Shown: positions 1-12,510, counted from the first letter of the stretch. The stretch is 64,000 nucleotides of DNA from Galaxea fascicularis (GCA_948470475.1 OX419338.1:33946882-34010881); one strand, 5' to 3'. The notes: generated by a model from the sequence alone, not told the origin. Program-made: numbers and translations.

Positions 1-403
1 CGCCGGGTAAGATAAGGAAATCAACAGTGAATGAGTTTTCAGTACAAGCTATACCGACGCGTTCTTCTTATGGAGATACCAGTTTCAAAACTGATCAGTG
101 CGCGTTGTGATCTCAGTATGAGAGATGCTTCTCAGTACTGGTACAAAACTCAATCGTTATTCTTGTTAAATTCTAGTTTTCCTGTTTTCATTGAACTTCC
201 TGGATTCCTAACATAATTGTTCACTGTACTGTAAGATCGTTTCAGATTGTCTAAGATCCTTTCAGTTGTATTCAAACTTTGCTTCCAGCTTCTTTGCCTT
301 ACTTCGTTTTGTTCAAGAAAAAAAATTATATAGTTAAATGAACTAATCTATTGTAGTTTCCTCGGTTTACATGTGCTTTCTCGTGGAAAGCACATGGGGG
401 GAG

Positions 404-646
404 TGTGTCGGAAACAGGATAATTAGTAATTAGTACTGTAACGATTGCGAAATATCTGCCCGGAAATCGAGTGTCACGATCTGTCTGGTCCGATGAATAA
501 GCTTGTTTATCTTTTGTCTAGCCAATCAACTTACTTTTTGATCAAGGTGTGTTCGTGAGATAAGAGAACTATTGATCGGTAGTTTTTGTTGGTCAGAGTC
601 TTCTGCACGGAATCGGAGAAATAAATTTCTGGAAGAGAACAGTAAC
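404..646 (+). mobile_element. Probable 3' LTR of an LTR retrotransposon, with polypurine tract
   Basis: A purine run (ACATGGGGGGAG, 392-403) stands directly before a segment that begins TGTGTCGG and ends ...GTAACA. An AATAAA lies near its end (about 620), as expected of a Gypsy-type 3' LTR following its polypurine tract. The preceding 400 bases would then be the 3' internal part of the element, cut by the window edge; no protein domain can be read there. The 5' LTR is outside the window, so the LTR pair and target-site duplication cannot be checked. The exact borders are estimates. Confidence 0.45.
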
Positions 647-1144
647 AGTGTGGGCTCCTCACTTATTCCCCATGAGGGGGAGCGTTGCTTGACAGCCCAA
701 AAAACGGCTGCGAAGGAGACTATCCATTTAGACTATTTTTTGTGGTGAATAAACTTGAGGTCCTGTTCTCTTGGAGCGGGGGTGGGGTGGGGGATGACCT
801 GCCTAACCCAAGCTAGTAGTTTGGGCAAGCCAAATTTTATCATATTTACAAGACGCAGTGAAGCGTTTACGTGGTAGACCACGTCACCCACCTACAAGGG
901 CGTCATACGATCAACCCAAGCGGGGCTTCCCTCCCTTCCCCTAAGATCGCACTTTTCCCCTCTCCTCGGCCTGGAGGGGACAGCAGCCTGGCCTCAAAAT
1001 CATCAGTGGCCTGGGCACGAAATGTTCTTCCAATATGGCGGCTGGCATTTCCTTGTGAGAATTGTTTATGTCTTCACGGATTTAAATCCTAAAAGAATCA
1101 AATATTATTTCGAGGTACTTTGAGCAGCTATCTTTCAAGTCACA

Positions 1145-2632
1145 ATGGATCTGTTAGGCTCAATTCTGAACAGTATGGATGCACCTCCGACCACTCAGGT
1201 CGACAAAAAGGCGAAAGGTGACTTGATTTTGTAAGCTTAAAAAGCTTAAATGCTGTTATAAAATAGCATTCGTTTATTATTTCTAATCAGCTAAATTGAA
1301 CGTAAGCCCGTGTGTTATCAATAATCCCAATTACAACAACAACTTTGTTCAAAAATTTACTTTTACAACATTGACAAATAGGCCAAACTACAGAATAGCT
1401 AGGGAAGATATCGTTGACGACACCTATTGTCATTAATGTGCCAAACAGAGCCTCGTTGGTTAAGTTGTTGAAACAAAGGGTCTTTTATTCCTGTGGTTGG
1501 AACATTGGAATTACAAAAGCGATGTTTGTAAACAGATATCTTCCAGGGCTATACAGGGCCACTCATTTACATACCATTGCACAACAGTAGTGCCCATTGT
1601 TATATTCTTCGTTTTAGAAAAGCCCCACGACATCTTTAAACATGGTGGGCCAAAGCAGCCCTGTATTCTGTAGTTGCTCCGACAAATGAATAATAGAAAT
1701 GCCCAGTTTAGCCACAGTTAATAGACCTTGTTACGGTTTCCAATGCCATCTTGATGGGTAGGCAAATGCTTTGGAAATAACAGTGTTTATATGGGAACTC
1801 CAATGTGAAATAACTTGTAAAAGCCTTGAATGTAGAAAAAATTATGAATTAGAAACTCAATAAAGTTACTAGTCAAATATGAAAATCTGAGGTTCCTAAC
1901 TGCTCTAAAATTCGCCTGGTGGGATTTTTAACTTCTCACACATTTGCCTACCCATCAAGGTGGCATCGGAAACTGTGACAAGCTCTTTCAAGTGAAACCA
2001 GTGTGAAGAAACTGTTGTAGTAAAGGTCCTTTCTAGTTTATCCAAGTTCCAATTCTTGAGCTGAATTTGAATTGATAATACATGTATTATTGTAACTGAG
2101 TAACAGGCAAAGTGATCCATGTATAATTGTGTAGGTAGCTGTGTAGGAATCTTTCCTTGGCATTCAATACATTTCTGAGTGCTGTTAAAAAAGGTTTGCA
2201 TTCCCCTGACAACAGTGTGCTTTTAATAGCACTGAAAAGTATAGGTGCTATATAAACATTTTATTATTTGTTATTACAACAAAGCATGATCTATGAAATG
2301 GCAACCAAGTTTAAAATATTTTTTCATCACACACAGAAGAAAGAGCTAAACTAAAAAAACTTCAGTTAGAGGAGAAGAAAAAGAATGCAGAATTCCGTGG
2401 AAAAGTAAGAACATCTGTTAAATAAATAGTGTAGTTATGAATATTATTATTACAGCATATAAGGATTGTAAGAAGACAATCGTATTTACTTTAATATGAT
2501 ATTGTAAATTTATATGTGGTGTTAGTATATGTAATTGCATAAGCCCAAGGGCAATTAAGGATTAATTTCACGGGTATTTTCAAAGTTTTCCCAAAATTGC
2601 CTGAGTCGCGAAGCGACGAGGGTAATTTGGGC

Positions 2633-2672
<40 letters not shown>

Positions 2673-2685
2673 CGAGGGCACTTGC

Positions 2686-2717
<32 letters not shown>

Positions 2718-5700
2718 TTTGAGGGAATTGCATTCGCGCACGATGTCCGGGCGATGAAGCCCTTTCAATGCCGCCACAAATGTCAAAACAAGCTTAACTG
2801 ACCAAGAGATTCAATGAAGATTTTATTCTCAAAATACAGTGAATTACATTTCAGTTAATTACGGCTTCATTCAGTTGCGTCGGCTTCCACGAAATGGGAA
2901 GCCATTGTTGTAAAAAAATTATCAGCAATAACGCTCCGTTGCCAAGCAACTTATAACCAATCAGCATCATGTAATCATGCCCTGTTGATTACCAAAAGTG
3001 CCCTTGTGATTAAGAAAAAATGCCCTCTGTCTCAGCCAATCAGCATTCAGTAATTTTGCCCCGCATGTGATAAAGTCAGAAAACAGACAAGCTTCTGAAA
3101 GTAGTTTTCCATTATCAAGCACTGTAAGTGATGCCAATGTCCATAAATTACACCCACTGATACAGATCCCTGCCTTACATTGGTGTTCCAGGTAAGAGTG
3201 GATCATTGGGCCAAAACCCCAAGAGAGCTTACTCACTGAAATTTGGGAAGGCCCATATCTACTAACCCCTTAAAATAATCTGTGACCTGTGGCCTCTGAA
3301 AGTTACATTCGTTCCCTGTGTTTCTTGGCCTCCTCTTTCCATTGTGCCTATCACGTATTTATGTGAGGATTCTTGAGTTACAACATCTTTTTTGTAATGC
3401 AGATGGAGAAGGAAGTCACAGAGTTCATCAAAGATTCAAAACGAACAAGAATGAAGTACCCACCTATGAATAGAGTACAAAGGAGCATTGTGTAAGACAA
3501 TCGTGCTACAACCTCTCTATAATCTTTCAGTTTCTGTTCTTAAACACTCGTTGTTCTGTTGTAAAAGAATCAATGTGTACAATAGACTGCATTTTTTGAC
3601 TGCAAAATGGAGACAGAAGTTTTCCTTCACTTGCCCCCCTGTATGTGAAAGACTCTCTCTGTTCTGCCACAATTACTTACAGAAAAACAATCATTTCATC
3701 ATCGTTGTCATTGTCATTGTCATCAACATCATCTTCATTGTCATTGGCATTGTCATCTACCCTAACTGGTTGTAGTAAAACAGTCATTAATCATATTGTC
3801 ATTGTGATCGTCATTGTCATTCTCATCATCATCATCATTGATGTCATCGTTATTGTTGTCATCCTTATCATCATCATCATCATCTAGGTCATCATTCCCA
3901 CCATGACCATCATGATCAACAGTAATCATTGTTGTCATCATCATCATCATCATCATCATCAGTATCAGTCAACCAAGCCAGTGATGGATCATATTAATTA
4001 GGTTTCTTCTTCAGACATGATGTTGCAGAGATTGCTGGTCTTACCACCTTTTCTTTTGGTGAAGATGAAGTTGACAGATATGTAATGCTGTTCAAAAAGG
4101 TGACGGTTTTTCAGAAATAAGTCCAATAATGGGTAAACTTAGGAGTTTTATTTTATTAGCTAGTTGAGTTTCAACTAGCAATGGGGTTTTCATTTACTGA
4201 AAATTTTGGCATTTAAGGATATTTAAATATTTGTGTTTTATAAATTCCGAAAAATTATCAGCTTTATTGTGCGATTTTAAGCCTGACAACATGTCAACAG
4301 CAACTCTCTTTTTAAAACAAATGATTTTTTTCTGATCAACCTCAGCATTTATTTTATTACAGCAAGGATAAATAATAATCATTGTCCATTTTTCCCTCCT
4401 GATTTTTTGAAAGGAGTTCCCACCCTCAGATGAAGAGCTAGAGGCCTACAGAAGTGGAGCTGAGGTATATGCTAAAAATCCATCTTGAGATTGTGCTAGC
4501 ACAGTCCCAAATTTGTAAAGAAAAAGCACTATTTTAATGAAAGGGAAATTAATTATAATTATTTCCACTAAACAAAGTTGTTGACTTTAAGAGGTTTCGA
4601 TCCATCATTTTGAGATGACAAAGGTTTTTTGAGGAAAGCTAAATTGGAGCATCCAGAGGTGAATTGGACTACAGTTCCCCCCCCCCCCCTCCACCAACTT
4701 CCATTGAGTGTGAAACAATTATTCTCTTTCAAGAACAATGTCATTCATCAGAAATTTTTCATAAAGATCATAGATGCAAAACAAGATATCTGAACAAATC
4801 TTAAAAAGGCTCTGTTCAGTGGCAATAATGTAACATACTGGTTTGTAAAACAGTTCGGATTTGTTATTTCATCAGGAATTTGACATAGAGAGTGTTGGCA
4901 AGTCCAAAGAAGAATCAAAGGTGAGTTAACCAAGGCCTATTCTAGGTATGTACTTGGCATCTCTTGCTTCCTTGACATTCCCCCAACCAGTTGTCCATAG
5001 GGCCTTAGATAGTGGGGGGGAGGGGGATGGAGAGGATCAGGGAGACAGCCTCTCCTTCCCCTCCTGGACCAGCTGAACCAGCTGAACCAGGCAAGTCAAT
5101 TCTGTGGATTGAGGATTTAATTATTCAAGGGATTTGTTGTCTTGAAATCAGTTAATTTGATTATGGTCGAGGTTAATTTTTGGAAGACATATATCTAACG
5201 CTGAAAATAGCGTTTCAGAGCTTCCAAATTTGAAAAGTTCTGGGGGGGATACTCTTAGACCTCCTACAAGGCTCTGCCTTCGGAACACATGAGAATGCCC
5301 CCCCCCCCACCCCTTTACAAAAAATCTAGCTATGGCCCTGGTGAGTGCTATTTACCTAAAAACTAGATTCAAGGGAGGTCAATTTATGCAAATTTATTTT
5401 ATTCCCTTTAAAGTTTGTGTTATGAAAGTGCCGGCTTGATTGAGTTGCCAAGTTGGGAATGCTCAGTGGCTGACACGTTAAGTCGGCGTACCATTGCTAG
5501 TTTCAAAGCTTTTGTGACTTGTCTTCTTTGCAGGAAACGGATGATGTTGACAGAGCACAGAGCTCTTCACGGCAATCGGCACAGGCCACTCCTACATTTT
5601 ACAAAGACAAGTACAAACACTTACTGGGCTCTGACAGTGGCAAAGATGCCGCCAGGGCGACCAAAAGTAACTCCGCCTATGGCTACGGTGAGTTGGTGAA

Positions 5701-7037
5701 ATCTCATCCATCTTTGGTCTCATCTAGGCTCCGACTCATGGCAAACACTATGTATTAAAATATCAAGTTTTTTAGGGGGAACGTCTTTAGGAACTGTAAA
5801 AGGATACAAAGATGATGTGATAAATGTCGCTTATTTTTCCTGCACACATGTTTTAATTGTCACATGACACTGTTACTCAAATAACGGTTGTTTTTGGAAA
5901 CTATGAATCGCAATGGATGCCAAACCCATGAATTTGTCGGATTCTCTAACCATTGATTCAATTCCCTTAATTGGTTACGCATCCTTACTGCGCATAATTT
6001 CTTGTGTCAGTAGAAACGCGCACGAGCGCCTACAGGTTCAAAACACTGCAGGTTTTCTGAAGGTCTGATGTCCTAGAAATAGGCAAATGGCGATTTTCTC
6101 CCAAACGAGTGTGGAGACCCATGCGTTTTATTCCACGTATTGAAATACAAGAATTTAGCCAGTAGATCCCATTTTTCAGTACGTGTGTACGCACGGAGGA
6201 CGTGTTAAGAACGTCAGTCGCTCTACTCATTGCGACTCGTAGCGTGTTTCTTTGTTTTACCACGTTTTGACGTCATCCACGTGTACACGCTCTGACAAAT
6301 GGGATCTACTGGCAAAATACTTGTATATGAAGCACAACTCTGGATCAGGCGGTTGTTTAACGATGTCATCAGTGTTGAAAATTTCAGATCAGAACGAAGT
6401 GTTTACCCCTGTAACCCCTAAGAGTGATCAATGTTGAATTTCTCCTGTTAGTAATACTGCTCAATCAAACATAAAGGTTGTGAGAAAAAAGAAAGTGAAC
6501 AACAAGTAAAAAAGGTTTTGATTGCTTGACAAATTCTCCTCATCATTACCATAGAAAAAGTAGCTGCTGAGAATATGTATGCTGATATAAGGGCTTCAAT
6601 GGTTAAATGCAGACGTCTCTCCTCTGTGTTGAGGCTCCCCTATACCACTTTGGAAAATGCATTCACGTAAAAATATTGAGACTGTTCACGCGTCACGGAT
6701 AATTCCCAAAATTCGTTCACGTTCACGAAAAATCAAATATCGGCAATCACGAATCACGAATGGACAAATAAACCTAAATCACGTTTCACGAGAAAAAAAT
6801 AGTCCCAATCACGTTTCACGAAAAAAGTATAGGGGACCCTCTGTGTTACCGTTTCCTTGGTCAAAGTGATAGGCAGACAAACTGAGTTTCTTTTTGTTTT
6901 TACTGTCAGTTCCAAGTGAAAACAAAAGAGATCTTCGATCAATTGAAGAAACTCTTAATGATATTCGCAAGAGGAAGCGGATTAAGCCAGGAGAATCGGA
7001 GGATGATAATGAAGAAGATTTCAAGGACAGAAACTAG
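1145..7037 (+). CDS. SPAG7: SPAG7 orthologue (R3H-domain protein), 8 coding exons
   Basis: The coding exons are 1145-1217, 2337-2404, 3403-3491, 4015-4099, 4414-4464, 4876-4920, 5534-5687 and 6910-7037 (TAG at 7035-7037). All junctions are GT-AG and the reading frame stays open. The 230-aa product is close to human SPAG7 (227 aa). It opens [15 protein letters not shown], followed by a lysine/glutamate-rich helix. An R3H domain with the R-x3-H motif (RSIVH) spans exons 3-4 and includes [21 protein letters not shown] block and the C-terminal [15 protein letters not shown] block also match SPAG7. R3H domains bind single-stranded nucleic acid; SPAG7 is a conserved protein whose molecular role is poorly defined. 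A poly(A) signal lies at 7596-7601. Introns 2, 3 and 7 carry a foldback element, a long TCA microsatellite and a MITE. Identity is secure; UTR limits are not determined. Confidence 0.93.
2543..2680. repeat. Foldback (inverted-repeat) element in SPAG7 intron 2
   Basis: Two arms of nearly 60 bases are almost perfect inverse complements: the left begins GCCCAAGGGCAATTAAGG at 2543 and the right ends TCCTTAATTGCCCGAGGGCA at 2680. The centre is a small palindrome around GTCGCGAAGCGAC. No coding capacity is present. The DNA up to about 3080 (with CAGCCAATCAGCATTCAGTAATTTTGCC-like text) looks like part of the same kind of repeat, but its ends are unclear. Confidence 0.8.
3691..3963. repeat. Long imperfect TCA/ATC trinucleotide microsatellite
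   Basis: An interrupted run of TCA, TCG and TTG-type triplets fills the 3' half of SPAG7 intron 3, ending about 50 bases before the exon 4 acceptor. The low-complexity open frames over it (poly-Asp, poly-Ile) are artefacts of the repeat. Confidence 0.9.
6631..6839. mobile_element. Non-autonomous TIR element with 8-bp target duplication, SPAG7 intron 7
   Basis: Terminal inverted repeats AGGCTCCCCTATAC (6632-6645) and GTATAGGGGACCCT (6827-6840) match at 13 of 14 positions. The octamer TCTGTGTT occurs directly outside both ends (6623-6630 and 6840-6847), as expected of an 8-bp target-site duplication of hAT-like transposases. The 209-bp interior contains repeated TCACG(T/A)-rich words and no coding frame. 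It needs a transposase in trans. Confidence 0.75.
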
Positions 7038-7595
7038 GAAAATCATTAGCATTACTTGAAAGAGCTATGGGGGGATGCGCCGACCGTATGTTCACCAAGA
7101 GGTTTGATAAAATGCTATCAGTTTAGTTTTCATTGTACAACTTGTGGGAATCATAGTTTGAAAATTTTCTGTGACATCAATTATCTCAAACACTACAGCG
7201 CGGAAGGTCTGATGCATGGCGTATTCAGATTGACTTGTAGAGTGTTCAGTGGACACGCCCTCATTTCAGAAAAATCTCTTTGGTATAATGAGAAGATCAC
7301 AGCTGAAGTAGACTGTAGCTTGCGGTGTAGTCGGAGTTGTCACTCGAAGCCTAGGTGAAAACCGATATATAGTCCGTCTTTAACGCCGGTATGTTCACTG
7401 TCTGCAACACAGGCTGGTACTTTGGTGAGAAAAAAGGTGCTTTGTTATTGTCAGGAAGGGAATCATTAAGAATTTTCAAAGGACATTAGACCCGAATTGT
7501 CATCGGTCGAGCCAGTTGGCCTGGGAGTAGGTAACCCGATGTAGTTGTATAATAGCGTTTTTTCCCAAATTTTTGTTTATGGCATTTTTATCTGT

Positions 7596-7601
7596 AATAA
7601 A
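7596..7601 (+). other. Poly(A) signal AATAAA, probable end of SPAG7 mRNA
   Basis: The hexamer lies about 560 bases after the SPAG7 stop codon on the same strand, with no nearer AATAAA in the intervening sequence. The length of the 3' UTR is inferred from this alone. Confidence 0.5.
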
Positions 7602-9336
7602 CGTGAAGTCTTTTTCTCCGTGTAAACGAAGAGTCCGTTGCTGGGTAGAAACACGAAAACAAATATTTTAACTTACCATTTCACGTTCTCGAGAAAACCC
7701 CAAATTTGGTCATTTCACGTTGTTGTTTCGCAGAGGACGGCAAAGAAATGTACCAAAATGTTTTTCTTTCTCTTTCTTTGCTTTAACATCGTTCATAGTA
7801 ATTTAGGCCCTGGCCAGCTCGCCAGCATTTTTCACGTTAAACAAATTGGAATAATCGCGAAAGAGTTACACAAACGAGAAGTTGTATTTTGAAATGACGT
7901 TTTCGTTGCCGTCGCCGTCGTCAATCTTAAACTCCCTATTATCCGGTCCGGTCCGCCTGTTCGTTCGTTTGTTTGTTCGTTCGTTCGGGTGTTCGGGTGT
8001 TCGTGCGTTCGTACATTCGTCCTTCCGGCTTCACACTGGAACTTTTTTTGTTCGAGTCTATTCTCAAATTAGTATTAGAGTTGGCGCATATGAAATGGGG
8101 CGTTTGAATCGGGCCGATCTGATCCCTGATGAAAACAGCAAGAATCTCGATGTCTATTGCGTTATATTTATACTGCATTTCTGAAATAAAAACTGACAAA
8201 ATTTACTTTTTACAGTGTATCAACGAAACCTCACAGGATCACGAACTTCTTTTTGTCACTAGATAGGGATAGATTGCTATAACTGGAGTTGGTTTCTTCG
8301 AGAAGAGTAGTGACTAAGCCAGGATGAAAATATATTCGTTAAAAAGGCAACGAAAACAACAAGAAGAAAACCGGCCGCGATCTTTTTAGATCGTTTGAAA
8401 TTTTCATCGATACGTGAAGGGTGTGAAAAGAAGCCGAAAATTAATAAAATCAGATTTACGTTTGTAGGCAAAACCACTTAAAACCACGTCAGATAAATGT
8501 AAACATTTCCACTTTCATTCGTTTCGCTCTTGAGCTGCTGCACTACAGCAAAAATATTGCAATTAGAAAGATCTCTATCTGTTATAAGCTCGGCTTCTCG
8601 GAGATCTCCCCGCCACAGTCACTCCTTTCTAGCTGTCCATTATGTTTAATTTAATGTTATTTACCTACTTATTATGTTTTTAATTCCACTTGCTGTAATT
8701 TATTCTGTGTTGCAAGAAAATAAAAATAAAATAATGCTATACGGAATGTCCTTGAGAGGAAATTTATCGGTAAGCACATAATTCTTAACTGTGGAGGTTT
8801 GATTTTGGTGATAAAACTTTCCAACCAGCCATTTTCACTTTGCCCAATTCCAGAACATGTCAATCACTTTGTACATTATGAACCAGCACTTTACATAAAC
8901 GAACCATACTTCGAATTCGATGCAGTAATTCGCATATATTATGTCATAACAGCTGCACATAACCAAGTAACATAAAATATTATGCTCTCTTTCGTTTGTT
9001 GCGTGTAGTTTTTCATAAACTGTTTAAAATTCTAATTCCAGAAGAGAGGAAGAGAGCCTAAAATTTTAGAACCTAAGTCTCGGAAATTTATGTTGTCGAC
9101 ACGTAATTTACAGCATTTTCACCGACGTGAATGTTTTGAAAAGATGATGTTTACAGTTCAGTGAATGGAAAACTCTGGGTTTTGCGGCGTTAAATTTGCA
9201 TTTCCTTACAATAACCTGAATATATTTTTTAGGTTACTGAGCTGCAGGTATGACTTCCACACGTTTGAAAAATAAAAATTCCTTTCGCTTATGAACTGAA
9301 AATGTATTTCATAACATTTCCCTGCCAAAAAGACCA
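7602..9336. other. Intergenic DNA with dispersed repeats
   Basis: No gene can be supported here. A GTTCG/GTTTG-type short tandem repeat lies at about 7960-8015. The stretch near 7660-7760 (TTTCACGTTGTTGTTTCGCAG) resembles dispersed repeats I associate with coral genomes, from memory only. The rest looks unique and AT-rich. It separates the 3' end of SPAG7 from the 3' end of the - strand gene that follows. Confidence 0.6.
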
Positions 9337-10383
9337 TCACTGAATTATTCCATAACGATTTTCCAGCCACGATGAGCATTTTTCTTCAATTTGTCTTGTT
9401 AGGCTGTCCACACTTTGCCAGCGTCGGGTTTTTAACATTGCGTTGCTGTTCATATCCCTTTCCTCTGTAGACTTCGAAGTCTCGCTTCCTTCTTCCCAAA
9501 CCTTGACCTTATTTTTGCTTTTCTTAAGAGGGTATCGTTGTGCCGTAGATGATAAAATTCTCGATTCCGAGGAAACACTTACTGGCCATGTGCCTTGACT
9601 ACGAAGTCTTCTTCCCGCGGATGTCCTTGATACAAGCCCGACATCGCTGTGTCTATTCGTGTATAAAGGGCGTCTAGCCAGAGAAAACGTTTGACATTGT
9701 TGAAGTTTCGCGGATGTTATAGTTCCGCTACAATGCGTGGTTTGCGGTCGTGATAAAATATTACAGTTTAATTTTGTGCTGGTTAGCGCAGGATCGCTCG
9801 CCTGGTCTGTAAAACAGTTTTCATTGTCTGTGGGATTCTCCAAGCAATCGTTATCTTCGTAACATGTTTCTTCGAAATGTTCGTCGTTTTCCACGATGAT
9901 GCTTTTTGAATTATTCAGCGAAGATCGAACATTTCGAATAAACCTTTGTGGATGAATAATCCTTCGTCTCGTCTTATCGCGAAACATGTTCCGTGCTGTG
10001 CGTGTTCTTTCGACGCTTGTTTTCTCCACCCGGCTGTTTCTTTCGTCGTCTGGCAAAAGATCCAACTTTCCCAACGAAATAACAGTTTGTCTCATTTCCT
10101 CTGACATGGGAAACAGCTCTGGTGTCCCTCGACGATTGAACTGTGCTTTTTCCTCAACCGCAGAGCTGCGTTTTCGCTGTATTTTAGATACTGCGCGACG
10201 CTCACCGCCAGCTGCCATTTTGGCACCGTGTTCTTGGAATTGTGCTTTTGATGGGGCTCTGGTAAACATATTCGCTAACATTACTTGCCTTGCGACCTTT
10301 TGAAAATTGAGCGTTTTCTTTGTCATTTTGCCATTTCTTACAAGACTTCTAGTTCGTGGCAAATTGCTTTTTGCTTCCATCAC
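9337..10383 (-). CDS. Uncharacterised basic protein, single exon, 348 aa
   Basis: This is by far the longest uninterrupted frame in the window and shows no low-complexity bias, which supports a real intronless gene. A second in-frame methionine immediately follows the first, so the start could be one codon later. The protein is rich in Arg, Lys, Ser and Thr, with basic clusters (TRRRIIHPQRF, KKSKNKVK) and an acidic patch in the middle (ENDEHFEETCYEDNDC). No signal peptide, membrane segment or known fold is visible; it appears largely disordered. The C-terminus (SVDSLTRQIEEKCSSWLE) could form a short helix. I do not recognise a family. The composition would suit a nuclear or cytoskeletal protein, which is only a guess. 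It converges with SPAG7 and diverges from the EGF gene. Confidence 0.65.
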   Translation of the reverse strand: MMEAKSNLPRTRSLVRNGKMTKKTLNFQKVARQVMLANMFTRAPSKAQFQEHGAKMAAGGERRAVSKIQRKRSSAVEEKAQFNRRGTPELFPMSEEMRQTVISLGKLDLLPDDERNSRVEKTSVERTRTARNMFRDKTRRRIIHPQRFIRNVRSSLNNSKSIIVENDEHFEETCYEDNDCLENPTDNENCFTDQASDPALTSTKLNCNILSRPQTTHCSGTITSAKLQQCQTFSLARRPLYTNRHSDVGLVSRTSAGRRLRSQGTWPVSVSSESRILSSTAQRYPLKKSKNKVKVWEEGSETSKSTEERDMNSNAMLKTRRWQSVDSLTRQIEEKCSSWLENRYGIIQ

Positions 10384-11700
10384 AGCAAATGCGACAAAGC
10401 CAACACTTCAGTTGGTCTTATTTGTTTGCAGGAAAATAAGTTGTGTTTAAATGCACTTTCCTTTAAGTATCTGCGGAATGGTGATCAATTTATTGTCGTG
10501 ATCGAATTAAATTCTTACTTCCTTTTTTGGTGTCAACTGGAAATCGTTTCTTGGCTTAGGGCAGCTGTCTGAAAATCTGAAATGCTGTCAATATATATTC
10601 TATAAACTAACATTTTGGGGGTGAAATCAGCCGTTTGACTTTCAAATGAATTAATTTTAACACTAAAAATAGCAGTTTATTTATTCCCCATTATGGTAAA
10701 CAGCCCGGCCGAAATTGCCACTTAAATTACTTTTTTTGCGGAATCGTTTATCAAGTTGATGGGAAAAAGAGACAACATATAAAATTCCATGTCTCTTTGA
10801 AATAAAATGATTTTCTGTAACATATCAATTGTCGCGTGTTCTCTGGCTCTTTTAGTTAATACGACTCGAAAAAGCGAAAGCCTCCGTGTTGCAAATTGTG
10901 TGTTGTGCACTTTGACCGCAATTTACTGAACAACGATTTAGCTTGCGCTCAGGAAACTAAACAATTAGTCATTAAATTGAAAATTTCCTAAACAAAAGGA
11001 TTTATTGAAAACTTTTCCTCTCCTGTTCTGGTGTCTTTAATTTCCTTTCTAACAAAAGAGCAAGAAAACGCCATATTTCCTTCCAAGCAGATATCTACAC
11101 GCAAGCAAAAAGACCAGTCTCTTTTGAGGAAAATTCTCGAAAGTTCACCACTCAAAACAAACGTCGTTGAAACAAAGTACCTCTCAATTAGGCTTTCTTC
11201 AGAGTCGCCCGGCCGATGCGAAAGTTTATGGTAATAAAATGTTTTGACTTAAAAACACGTCTTGGAAAGTTGGGAGGTTAAGTTATCGTTGATTATTTAC
11301 TTGCTACTGAAAGTAAATCATTCACTCACAATTGCAAGATTTATTTGGGGACCGGCGCTCAGGTTCTTCGTGGGTGTTGTTAAGAAATTGGCCTCCTACT
11401 GGAACCTCTTAGCTTACAGCATTTCCTAATGCATAACCCCTTCATTTCGTTTTTGTTTTAATTTACGTAGAGGTTTTAGCCATATTCATAAATAATAGCT
11501 TTGGTATCGTTGTCATACTGACGATGTTCTTTACACTCAAGCTGAAAGTTTTCTTAGAAATATTTTTTTTTCTGAGAAATATTTTACTTTTTACTGGGAA
11601 TTTTCAGTTTCATAAAAGTGAAGGATCTGTGGAAAAAGACCCCTATCAAATGGAAAACAGGAGCCATAGGTCATATAAAGCGTTAAGCCTTGCATGTAAA
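10384..11700. other. Intergenic AT-rich stretch, no gene seen
   Basis: The region upstream of the 348-aa gene contains only short frames with no family resemblance, no recognisable repeat ends and no RNA gene. Part of it must hold the promoter of the - strand gene, but I see no clear TATA box. Confidence 0.5.
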
Positions 11701-11730
11701 GCTATTGTCCCCTAAATCAACTACGCTTCA

Positions 11731-11995
11731 GTGGTGTGTCACCCTGATCAAATTTTTATACCACAGCCAAATACCACTCACAGCTACAATTTAAGATCAG
11801 TACCGGTAAGAATTACAAGATTTAGCACCAAAAGACATGCGAACTCGTTTATGGCGCGAACCGCACGGCTCTTTTGTTTATTTTTTCGCGATTTTATGAT
11901 TTTATCGCTGTATTATATGTTGTATATTTTGAACTTAAGGCTAACTATGTAAATCAATTGTACATTTGGTTTTAAGATGATGAATAAAGCTCATT
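11731..11995 (+). mobile_element. Possible 3' end of a non-LTR retrotransposon (relic)
   Basis: One frame reads HSYNLRSVPVRITRFSTKR followed by ANSFMARTARLF. This resembles the extreme C-terminus of LINE reverse transcriptases (xHxYNLR...R...SF..R...LWNSL). An AATAAA follows at about 11983. There is no upstream RT sequence in frame, so this is at best a truncated fossil. Confidence 0.4.
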
Positions 11996-12067
11996 ACTAT
12001 TTATCAGATTTAGGAGCTTAAATAACAACAACGGACGTGGCAACAAGAACACCTTGAAACAATGGAA

Positions 12068-12184
12068 TAGGCCATATTCGTATTCTCGGTATTGAACTGG
12101 ATCTAGCATGAAGTGGAGGCTCTTGCCCCGCAAGAGCCTCCACTTCATGCTAGACCAGTTCAATACCGAGAATACGAATATGGC
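12068..12184. mobile_element. Palindromic MITE, family A copy 1
   Basis: Arms of about 55 bases (12068-12125 and 12131-12184) are almost perfect inverse complements, beginning TAGGCCATATTCGTATTCTC and running to GAGGCTCTTG. Only about five bases separate the arms, so the element is one long hairpin. Two further copies lie at 15231-15384 and 22740-22890. It sits about 560 bp upstream of the start of the EGF gene. Confidence 0.9.
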
Positions 12185-12292
12185 TTTTTGATGAGCAAAA
12201 ACAATCACTCTGCAAGTGCGTTGTACATTTTGGTTAATTTCTTCGCGGTCGTCGGCAAAAGTTACAAAGTGAAATGGCGAAATTCTGTTGTA

Positions 12293-12510
12293 GAGGGAGG
12301 ATGGCCGAGTGGTTTAGGGCGCTGGATTTCAATGCGGGCTCGTGCCTGGTTCAGCAACTCGGTCATCCTTGTAAATAGCCAACTGATCTGCCTCCCGCCA
12401 GTTGGGATTCTTAACTCTGTTGTGTTCATTTGTATTATTTGTTTCATTGTCCCTGAAAAGCCCCTCTAGGGAAGTGGTCAATTAAGTATTTATTTATTTA
12501 TAATTTAAGT
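12293..12510 (+). mobile_element. tRNA-derived SINE
   Basis: The 5' part (GGATGGCCGAGTGGTTTAGG) is the D-arm/A-box region of a tRNA-Leu-like head. A degenerate B box (GTGCCTGGTTCAGCAAC) follows, then a body with GGTCATCCTTGTAAATAGCC and an A/T-rich tail at about 12485-12510. A related body lacking a good head recurs at 23305-23475. It is too degenerate to be a working tRNA gene. Confidence 0.7.

Noticed and set aside
3645..3959. Frames of poly-Ile/Val and poly-Asp/Met
   Set aside because: Direct translation of a TCA/ATC microsatellite.
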